A DNA stretch of 17,012 nt, from NCBI GenBank assembly GCA_017435245.1, contig JAFSFK010000010.1:1-17012 (forward strand), given 5' to 3'. Within the stretch, counting starts at the first letter, position 1. Each line of letters opens with the position of its first letter. This document shows, piece after piece, positions 1 to 5,203 of the stretch. The position numbers were made by a program, and so were the translations under genes. This DNA is from Oscillospiraceae bacterium. GTDB taxonomy: Bacteria; Bacillota; Clostridia; Oscillospirales; Oscillospiraceae. The notes beneath the pieces were generated by a model. It ran no database searches. It saw nothing but the letters and a program-made list of their open reading frames with translations, and was not told the origin of the DNA.

Positions 1-428
1 GCCAGCATCTGCTGTTCGCCGCCGGAGAGCGTGCCGGCGATCTGCTTGCGGCGTTCCTTCAGTCGGGGAAACAGCGTAAACATCCGCTCCAGATCTTCTT
101 TGGACACATCCTTCTTGGTAAAGGCACCCATTTCCAGATTCTCCTGCACGCTCATCTGCAGAAAGATCCGTCTGCCCTCCGGTACGTGAGCAAGGCCCTG
201 GTGCACCAGCTTATAGGCATCGGTATGGGAGATATTCTTATCCATAAAGGTGATGCTGCCGGCTCTAGGATGCATCAAGCCGGAAACGGTCTTAAGAATC
301 GTACTTTTACCAGCACCGTTGGCGCCGATCAATGCTACAATTTCCCCTTCGTTGACCTCAAAGGAAACGCCCTTGACTGCGTGGATGGCACCGTAATACA
401 CGTGAATATCATCTACTTTTAAGATCAT
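1..428 (-). CDS. livF: LivF, branched-chain amino acid ABC transporter ATPase (3' end cut by window edge)
   Basis: This is one of the two cytoplasmic ATPases that power uptake of leucine, isoleucine and valine through the LivHM channel. Only the first 142 codons are in the window. The ATG is at 428, with an AAGGAG-type site upstream inside the end of livG. The translation begins MILKVDDIHVYYGAIHAVKG. Walker A is GANGAGKST at residues 35-43. HVPEGRRIF, typical of LivF, follows, and the ABC signature LSGGEQQM lies just before the cut. Walker B and the H-loop are outside the window. It starts 2 bases after the livG stop, so it is translated as part of the same operon, as its last visible gene. 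The family is usually about 235 residues. Identification is firm from the signature and operon order; the substrate is inferred from family. Confidence 0.95.
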   Translation of the reverse strand, partial: MILKVDDIHVYYGAIHAVKGVSFEVNEGEIVALIGANGAGKSTILKTVSGLMHPRAGSITFMDKNISHTDAYKLVHQGLAHVPEGRRIFLQMSVQENLEMGAFTKKDVSKEDLERMFTLFPRLKERRKQIAGTLSGGEQQML

Positions 429-430
429 CG

Positions 431-1279
431 TCAGTCCGTCTCCTTCTTTCCAAGATACGCCTCAATAACGGCGGGATTGTTTTTGATCTGCTCGGGAGTT
501 CCCTTTGCAATGATGCGTCCGTAGTTCACCACCACAATACCCTCACATACGTTCATAACCAGGTTCATATCGTGCTCAATGAGGAAAATGGCGATCTGGA
601 AGGTATCTCGGATCCGGCGGATCTGGTGCATCAGTTCTTCCGTTTCCGTGGGGTTCATACCGGCAGCAGGCTCGTCAAGCAGAATGATGGAGGGGTTTGT
701 TGCCAGGGCACGGGCGATCTCCAGACGGCGCTGGACACCGTAAGGCAGGCTGCCCGCCTTAACATCTGCAATATCCGCAAGACCCATAAACTCCAGCAGC
801 TCCATAGCCCTCTTGTTCGCTTCCTTTTCAGCCTTGAAATAAGGAGGAAGCCGCAGCAGCGAGGAGAGGAAACCACACTTGATGGAGTTGTGCATACCAA
901 CCTTGACATTGTCCAGTGCGGACATATCCGTAAACAGGCGGATATTCTGGAATGTTCTGGCAACGCCCAGACGGTTGACCTTTGCAGTGGTCATACCCTT
1001 GGTATCAATGCCGTTGACCAGGATACTGCCACGGGTGGGCTGATAGACACTGGTCAGCAGGTTAAAAATAGTAGTCTTACCGGCGCCGTTGGGACCGATC
1101 AGTCCGGAGATCTCAGTAGGTCCGATGGTCATATTGAAGCCATCCACAGCTGTCAAGCCGCCAAAGTCAATACCAAGATTCCGAACATCCAAAACCGGCA
1201 GCTTGCCTTTATCCTGCTCACGCATCAGATTGGTGGTGGTGACTTCCACCATATGCTTGGGATAATTATCTTTCTTCAT
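431..1279 (-). CDS. livG: LivG, branched-chain amino acid ABC transporter ATPase
   Basis: This is the second cytoplasmic ATPase of the LivJHMGF importer; it dimerises with LivF and couples ATP hydrolysis to transport. It has 282 residues. Walker A is GPNGAGKT (62-69), the LivG-type signature is LPYGVQRRLEIARAL (178-192), Walker B is IILLDEP (198-204) with Glu203 as catalytic base, and the switch His is 236 in LIEHDM. The C-terminal VIEAYLG end is typical of LivG. About 30 extra residues precede the usual LivG start. Even so, the ATG at 1279 is preferred because AGGAGG lies 9 bases upstream. The start overlaps the end of livM by 14 bases, indicating translational coupling. Compared with E. coli LivG (about 255 residues) only the N-terminus is long. 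Confidence 0.95.
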   Translation of the reverse strand: MKKDNYPKHMVEVTTTNLMREQDKGKLPVLDVRNLGIDFGGLTAVDGFNMTIGPTEISGLIGPNGAGKTTIFNLLTSVYQPTRGSILVNGIDTKGMTTAKVNRLGVARTFQNIRLFTDMSALDNVKVGMHNSIKCGFLSSLLRLPPYFKAEKEANKRAMELLEFMGLADIADVKAGSLPYGVQRRLEIARALATNPSIILLDEPAAGMNPTETEELMHQIRRIRDTFQIAIFLIEHDMNLVMNVCEGIVVVNYGRIIAKGTPEQIKNNPAVIEAYLGKKETD

Positions 1280-2351
1280 TCAGACCCACCTCCTTTCCGG
1301 ACTTTTTAAACAGCTTTCTTACGCTGTCTTTGATCCAGGCCGTAACGATCTGGACCATCTGCTTAAACTTGGGAGACCAGGTCATCAGCATAACCACGAT
1401 CAGAACGATGGCGTACAGGATCATACGGTAGTCGTACAGTGAGCGCATTGCCTCGGGCAGCACATACAGAACAGCCGCTGCGATCACAGAACCGAGAATA
1501 TTACCCATACCACCCAAAACCACAAACACCAGAATATCGATGGAAGTATTGAAGTCAAACTTGGTTGCGCTGACACTGGCAAAGTTCAGGCCGTACAGTG
1601 CACCCGCCATACCGGCAAGCACAGCAGCAGTAACAAAGGCTTTCATCTTAAATGCGGTCACATTGATACCAACAGATTCCGCAGCGATACGGTTGTCACG
1701 GATGGCCTTAATGGCACGGCCCTCCTTAGAATTTACCATATTCAAAACAACAAACAGGGTAAACAGAATCAGCGCAAAGCCAACACCGAAGGTGGCAAGC
1801 TTCTCGCCGGCGGCACCCATAGGTCCTTCCAGGATCTTCTTACCGCCCTCCGCCAAATGCAGATTCTCAGCCTTGAATGCAAAATGCAGGCCCAGCGCAT
1901 CTTTACCGATGTAGAGATTGCCGATAATATTCTTCAAAATTTCGCCAAAGGCCAACGTGACGATGGCCAGATAGTCACCCCGCAGTCGCAAAACTGGTAT
2001 ACCGATCAGGACGCCGGCAACACCGGCAACCACACCGCCGCCGGCCATTGCCAGGAGCAGCCGCAGGATATCGTTGTCGATCACACCCTTCAGGCAGGCA
2101 GCGATCACCACACCGGTAAAAGCACCAACACCCATAAAGCCTGCGTGTCCCAAGCTCAGCTCGCCGGAAATACCTACGACCAGGTTCAGGGAAACTGCCA
2201 AAACGATATAAACACAAATAGGGATCAAATAACCTTTAACAGATCTGGTCAGCACACCTGCATTGGAAAGGACCTGCATGACGATAAAGGCAATGATCAC
2301 AACCGCATAGGTGGCAAAATTCTTGCCGTTCTTTTTCAGCCAATTCTTCAT
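1266..2351 (-). CDS. livM: LivM, branched-chain amino acid ABC transporter permease
   Basis: This is an integral membrane permease that forms the translocation path with LivH. I start it at the ATG at 2351 (361 residues, MKNWLKKNGK). A GAGGTG site overlaps the livH TGA stop and sits about 8 bases from this ATG; an in-frame GTG three codons upstream would overlap that site. A basic N-terminus is followed by multiple hydrophobic segments. The family motif SLNLVVGISGELSLGHAGFM lies near residues 55-75, then comes the long conserved stretch LRLRGDYLAIVTLAFGEI, and the cytoplasmic coupling region holds GRAIKAIRDNRIAAESVGIN. VLGGMGNILGSVIAA is also typical. The C-terminus is basic and soluble. The livH-livM gap is 10 bases and livG overlaps the 3' end, so expression is as one operon. 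Confidence 0.95.
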   Translation of the reverse strand: MKNWLKKNGKNFATYAVVIIAFIVMQVLSNAGVLTRSVKGYLIPICVYIVLAVSLNLVVGISGELSLGHAGFMGVGAFTGVVIAACLKGVIDNDILRLLLAMAGGGVVAGVAGVLIGIPVLRLRGDYLAIVTLAFGEILKNIIGNLYIGKDALGLHFAFKAENLHLAEGGKKILEGPMGAAGEKLATFGVGFALILFTLFVVLNMVNSKEGRAIKAIRDNRIAAESVGINVTAFKMKAFVTAAVLAGMAGALYGLNFASVSATKFDFNTSIDILVFVVLGGMGNILGSVIAAAVLYVLPEAMRSLYDYRMILYAIVLIVVMLMTWSPKFKQMVQIVTAWIKDSVRKLFKKSGKEVGLNEER

Positions 2352-2361
2352 TGTTCCCACC

Positions 2362-3243
2362 TCAAACTTTCTCCTGGACCTGCTTGCCCAGCAGACCGGC
2401 AGGCTTCACCAGCAGCACAAGGATCAGCACAAGAAATACGATGGCATCACTGAACTCACTTGCAAGATATGCCTTGCTGAAGGTCTCGATCACACCCAGC
2501 AGAATACCACCCAGCATTGCGCCGGGGATAGAACCGATACCACCAAAGACTGCAGCGGTAAAGGCACGGATACCGGGCATAGAACCGGTGGTGGGCATCA
2601 GCGTAGGGACGGTAGAGCAAAGCAAAACACCTGCGATGGCAGCCAGTGCAGAGCCAATAGCAAAGGTGGTGGAAATGGTCCGGTTAACATTGATACCCAT
2701 CAGCTGGGCAGCATCCCGGTCCTCAGAAACAGCACGCATAGCCTTGCCGATCTTGGTCTTACCGGTAAACAGTGTTAGAGCAACCATAATCAGCACACTG
2801 GCTACCACAGTTACGATGACCTGTCCGGTGATCACGATCTGACCACCAAACAGCTGCACAGGCTCGATGGCCACAACACTGGGATAGATCTTGGGTGCAG
2901 ATCCCCAGATCAGCTGTGCGGCATTCTGCAGGAAGTAACTGACACCAATAGCAGTGATCAAAACCGCCAGGCTGGGAACACCCCGCAGGGGCTTATAGGC
3001 CAGTCCCTCGATAAGAATTCCCAACAGCGTACACACGACCATAGCCGCCAAAACACTGACAATGGGAGGCAAACCCAGATACTGGGTAACGCAGAAGGAT
3101 ATGTAGGCACCCACCATGATTACATCGCCGTGGGCAAAGTTCAGCATTTTGGCGATACCGTAGACCATCGTATAGCCAAGAGCAATGATGGCATATACTG
3201 CACCGATGCTGATTCCGTTGATCAAAGACTGAATAAAGCTCAA
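2362..3243 (-). CDS. livH: LivH, branched-chain amino acid ABC transporter permease (TTG start)
   Basis: This is the partner permease of LivM, with about eight hydrophobic segments. I start it at TTG 3243 (293 residues, [M]SFIQSLINGISIGAVYAI). The reasons are that LivH proteins normally begin at this point and that GAGAGG sits 8 bases upstream at 3252-3257. The open frame continues upstream to a GTG at 3333, but that extension has no Shine-Dalgarno site and would run through inverted repeats. Family motifs visible are ALGYTMVYGIAKMLNFAHGD near the N-terminus, the cytoplasmic loop GKAMRAVSEDRDAAQLMGIN, and AVFGGIGSIPGAMLGGILLG near the C-terminus. It sits between livJ (144-base gap) and livM (10-base gap). 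Confidence 0.93.
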   Translation of the reverse strand: MSFIQSLINGISIGAVYAIIALGYTMVYGIAKMLNFAHGDVIMVGAYISFCVTQYLGLPPIVSVLAAMVVCTLLGILIEGLAYKPLRGVPSLAVLITAIGVSYFLQNAAQLIWGSAPKIYPSVVAIEPVQLFGGQIVITGQVIVTVVASVLIMVALTLFTGKTKIGKAMRAVSEDRDAAQLMGINVNRTISTTFAIGSALAAIAGVLLCSTVPTLMPTTGSMPGIRAFTAAVFGGIGSIPGAMLGGILLGVIETFSKAYLASEFSDAIVFLVLILVLLVKPAGLLGKQVQEKV

Positions 3244-3251
3244 AACAGTTT

Positions 3252-3257
3252 CCTCTC
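3252..3257 (-). promoter_or_regulatory. Ribosome binding site deciding the livH TTG start
   Basis: GAGAGG on the minus strand lies 8 bases before TTG 3243. Upstream alternatives in the same frame (ATG near 3303, GTG 3333) have no purine-rich site in front, so this element fixes the start. Confidence 0.7.
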
Positions 3258-3269
3258 TTTCCTGACAGT

Positions 3270-3305
3270 CTATGACAAAGGCCGACAGATCAGTCTCTGT
3301 CATAG
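3270..3305 (-). repeat. Inverted repeat in the livJ-livH intergenic region
   Basis: CTATGACA at 3270-3277 is the exact reverse complement of TGTCATAG at 3298-3305. The 20 bases between can form a small inner stem (GAC/GTC), or alternatively GACAGA/TCTGTC across 3284-3301. In mRNA it lies just upstream of the livH ribosome binding site. A role in setting livH translation or protecting the livJ 3' end is inference. Confidence 0.5.
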
Positions 3306-3341
3306 GCTGTCCGCATATTACGCAGTTACGCACAAGCCGGA

Positions 3342-3360
3342 CAGGGGGTGATCCCCCCTG
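3342..3360 (-). repeat. GC-rich hairpin just downstream of livJ
   Basis: On the minus strand this reads CAGGGGG, a five-base loop GATCA, then CCCCCTG: a perfect 7-bp stem. It starts 28 bases after the livJ stop and has no U-run after it, so it is not a full intrinsic terminator. Such hairpins after binding-protein genes commonly stabilise or partly terminate the message so that the binding protein outnumbers the permeases; that role here is inferred from position. Confidence 0.6.
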
Positions 3361-3387
3361 CCCAGCTGCAGATTATCGCATTCGGAA

Positions 3388-4340
3388 TTATTCAACACCA
3401 ACGTAAACGCCGTTCTCGATCACCACTGCCATGGGGCTCTTGGAAACAGCACCGGTGGCATCCCAAGTCATACCCTCGCCGGTCAGACCGTCAACGGTGA
3501 AGTCAGCAGAGGTGAACTGTGCCACCAGTGCCTCACAGATCTCCTCAGCACTCATATCGGCAGTGATGCCGGCAGCGGTGCAGGCCTTGTACAGGGAGTA
3601 GATAACGTCATATGCGTCAGCAGCGAACTGGTTGGGAATGATGCCGGTCTTCTCCTGGAACTTTGCAACGAAGGACTGGGTTGCCTCATCTTCAGCATCA
3701 GCGGAGAAGGGAGTCAGCAGCATAACGCCCTCAGCCAGAGCGGGATCAAAGCCTTCCTGTGCCAGAATGCCATCCAGGCCGTCACAACCGAAGAAGATGG
3801 GGTCATAGTTGATGGTATTGGCATAGGTCAGGACCTGAACAGCCTCCGCTGCGTAGAAGGGCAGGAATACAACGTCACAGCCTGCTTCCTTGCAGTCAGT
3901 GACCTGCTGGGTCAGGTTATCCTTGCTGTCGGCGGTAAAGGAAGTGACCTTGGCAACGTCCATACCGTTGGCTTCAGCCTGTGCAATGAACTTCTCGTAA
4001 ATGCCGGTGGAGTAAGCATCGGAGGAATCGTAAATAATGCCGTACTTGGTACCCAGCTGCTTCTCATTCATATAGTTAGCAGAAGCAGTACCCTGGTTGG
4101 TATCCTTAAAGCAGATCTGGAAGACATTGTCGCCATACTCGATAACAGCATCACCGGATGCGGAGGGAGTCAGCATAAACACGCCGTCAGCAGCGCACTC
4201 TGCGGCAACCACCTTTGCAGGGTTGGTGGTAACAGGACCTGCCATGATCTGCATACCCCAGTCCATCAGGTTATTGTATGCATTGGCAGCCTTCTCAGTG
4301 TCGTGCTCATCGTCCTGGCAGTTCAGTACAAACTGCAGAC
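3388..4340 (-). pseudogene. livJ: livJ 3' portion: binding-protein domain, out of frame with its own N-terminus
   Basis: This is the C-terminal 316 codons of the periplasmic-type (Peripla_BP_6 fold) branched-chain amino acid binding protein. In-frame coding resumes at 4338 with LQFVLNCQDDEHDTEKAANA and continues unbroken to TAA at 3388-3390. Family features include the QDDEHD stretch, the MQIMAGPVTTNPAKVVAAE segment, the LTPSASGD ligand-loop region, the YGIIYDSS hinge region and FFGCDGLDG. The reading frame also stays open upstream to 4431, but that part translates to Arg-rich nonsense and is the shadow of the N-terminal frame. No ribosome binding site precedes it, so it would not be made unless the frameshift is bypassed or is a sequencing error. 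No further lesion is present. Confidence 0.85.
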
Positions 4341-4610
4341 GCCCATGGCGTTGATTTCTTCCACGGCGATCTCCATACCGGCCTGAACAGCAGTACCGTA
4401 AACAGCGGCGCCGCCGGTCAGAGGACCGCACATACCGATCTTAATTGCACCGGCAGCAGCAGCTTCGCCTTCTTCAGCAGGAGCTTCCTCAACGGGAGCA
4501 TCCGCTACAGGGGCATCATCAACGGGTGCTTCCTCAGCATCATTGCCGCCACAGGCAGCAAGGGCCAGGACCATCGCCATAGCCAAAACGATTGCAAGTA
4601 ACTTCTTCAT
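4323..4610 (-). pseudogene. livJ: livJ 5' portion: lipoprotein signal and N-terminus of BCAA-binding protein, frameshifted
   Basis: This is the start of the solute-binding lipoprotein that captures branched-chain amino acids for LivHMGF. ATG 4610 has AAGGAG 8 bases upstream. The signal peptide MKKLLAIVLAMAMVLALAAC has its lipobox Cys at residue 20. An acidic, Ala/Pro/Glu-rich linker (about 24-50) follows, then the mature fold begins IKIGMCGPLTGGAAVYG. At Gly90 the frame is lost and translation ends after VCSLY at a premature TGA. Restoring a single G at about 4340 (GGC GGT CTG CAG instead of GGC GTC TGC AG) joins this to the downstream frame and gives one 407-residue protein of normal family length. 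A recent frameshift or a base-calling error are both possible; the promoter, RBS and operon look intact. Confidence 0.88.
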
Positions 4611-4636
4611 AACATTTTCTCCTTTTCACTTTGCTT

Positions 4637-4670
4637 GAGATATTCGCATCTCCTCCGTTTAAGACCGGAG
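4637..4670 (-). promoter_or_regulatory. Structured livJ leader (two small hairpins before the RBS)
   Basis: In the livJ 5' leader two adjacent inverted repeats occur: CTCCG (4670-4666) with CGGAG (4657-4653), and GAGAT (4652-4648) with ATCTC (4641-4637). The TTCTCC at 4672-4667 could alternatively pair with GGAGAA of the livJ Shine-Dalgarno region. No known riboswitch class is recognised; a regulatory role is inference. Confidence 0.35.
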
Positions 4671-4684
4671 AAGGTGTTTTATAT

Positions 4685-4715
4685 AAAAAAGCGGCTGTAA
4701 ACTCTTACAACCGCT
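4685..4715 (-). terminator. Intrinsic terminator of the 53-residue gene
   Basis: On the minus strand AGCGGTTGTAA (4715-4705) pairs with TTTACAGCCGCT (4701-4690 region) through an 11-bp stem with one G-U pair and a tiny loop, followed by TTTTTT (4690-4685). It lies 29 bases after the stop of the small gene and upstream of livJ, so it separates the two. The livJ promoter's predicted start falls inside the left arm. Confidence 0.85.
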
Positions 4716-4717
4716 CA

Positions 4718-4746
4718 TTTATACCATAAATTAAGCGGTTTGTCTA
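4718..4746 (-). promoter_or_regulatory. Putative livJ operon promoter (sigma-A type)
   Basis: On the minus strand TAGACA (4746-4741), 17 bases, TATAAA (4723-4718). Both boxes match the consensus at five of six positions. The -35 box overlaps the TAG stop codon of the small upstream gene. The expected start near 4711 lies within the ascending arm of the terminator stem at 4690-4715. Between that terminator and the livJ RBS I see no better promoter. Confidence 0.65.
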
Positions 4747-4905
4747 GACTTTCAGTACCAACAATACAACTAGACGAACAATGAAAATGGACACTGCCGC
4801 AACCGCAGTGTCCCGATCCATAATTTTACCCGCAGAGGTACCTGCCACTGCATAATTCATACAGCAGCCAGAGTGATTGGACATCGCATAACACATTGCC
4901 ATCAT
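4744..4905 (-). CDS. Small Cys-rich protein with hydrophobic C-terminal segment, 53 residues
   Basis: I do not recognise this family. ATG 4905 has a perfect AGGAGGT site 8 bases upstream and a near-consensus promoter before it; the frame stays open further upstream to 4956, but that part would begin before the transcript. The protein starts MMAMCYAMSNHSGCCMNYAV. Cys residues are at 5, 14 and 15 with His11, then there is a polar stretch GKIMDRD (26-32). From about residue 33 to the end it is almost wholly hydrophobic (TAVAAVSIFIV, then RLVVLLVLKV), with Arg44 in the middle. This suggests a single membrane-associated helix. It is monocistronic: promoter, gene and terminator span under 300 bases. 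It lies between livJ (same strand) and the divergent L,D-transpeptidase gene. It could be a membrane regulator, a small structural or metal-binding peptide, or a spore or surface peptide; nothing in the sequence decides this. Confidence 0.7.
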   Translation of the reverse strand: MMAMCYAMSNHSGCCMNYAVAGTSAGKIMDRDTAVAAVSIFIVRLVVLLVLKV

Positions 4906-4913
4906 CGCTTTGC

Positions 4914-4920
4914 ACCTCCT
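4914..4920 (-). promoter_or_regulatory. Strong ribosome binding site of the 53-residue gene
   Basis: AGGAGGT on the minus strand lies 8 bases from ATG 4905. It is a full Shine-Dalgarno match and selects this start over the tandem ATG at 4902. Confidence 0.8.
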
Positions 4921-4934
4921 GTTTGGATGAACCA

Positions 4935-4963
4935 ATTGTACACCCGTGGCGCACATTTGTCAA
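4935..4963 (-). promoter_or_regulatory. Near-consensus sigma-A promoter for the 53-residue gene
   Basis: On the minus strand TTGACA (4963-4958), exactly 17 bases, TACAAT (4940-4935). The -35 box is perfect and the -10 box matches five of six. A/T-rich sequence and a second TTGACA lie just upstream. The predicted start near 4928 gives a leader of about 23 bases. This is the best promoter match in the window. Confidence 0.8.
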
Positions 4964-5134
4964 CCTGTCAAAATACAAAAAACCTTCCCGTGGGATCTGT
5001 CATTTTTATGCAATCCGTACAAACCGTCCCACTTTGAAAGCCGATTTTCACTTTTTTTGAAGTACTGGTACAGACAGACCTTTCTTTTAATAATAACTTT
5101 TAACCGTTTTTACATCATTTGTAATGTTTTTTTG

Positions 5135-5163
5135 TTGAAATACCGCTTATTTTGTGGTATTGT
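5135..5163 (+). promoter_or_regulatory. Putative promoter of the L,D-transpeptidase gene
   Basis: TTGAAA (5135-5140), 17 bases, TATTGT (5158-5163), about 40 bases before the ATG. The -35 matches five of six and the -10 four of six. A small inverted repeat TTACA/TGTAA (5110-5124) followed by seven T lies just upstream. The rest of the 4964-5134 stretch is A/T-rich and holds nothing else I can name. Confidence 0.45.
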
Positions 5164-5203
5164 TACGAGGTTATATTACATAATTGTAAACTGAGGTGTT
5201 CTT

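Noticed and set aside
572..1309. Long open frame opposite livG (245 codons, plus strand)
   Set aside because: It is antisense to a gene with complete ABC motifs, has no ribosome binding site of note, and has no recognisable protein character.
3244..3333. A longer LivH starting at GTG 3333 with a CxxC motif
   Set aside because: No RBS precedes it, the extension runs through inverted repeats, and LivH relatives begin at the SFIQSLINGI segment next to a good RBS.
4341..4431. Upstream extension of the livJ C-terminal frame as a real N-terminus
   Set aside because: It translates to an Arg-rich sequence, has no signal peptide or RBS, and lies antiphase to the clearly correct lipoprotein N-terminus.
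5110..5131. TTACA/TGTAA hairpin with seven T as a terminator
   Set aside because: The stem is only five A/T-rich pairs and there is no plus-strand gene upstream to terminate; it may be an operator-like repeat at most.
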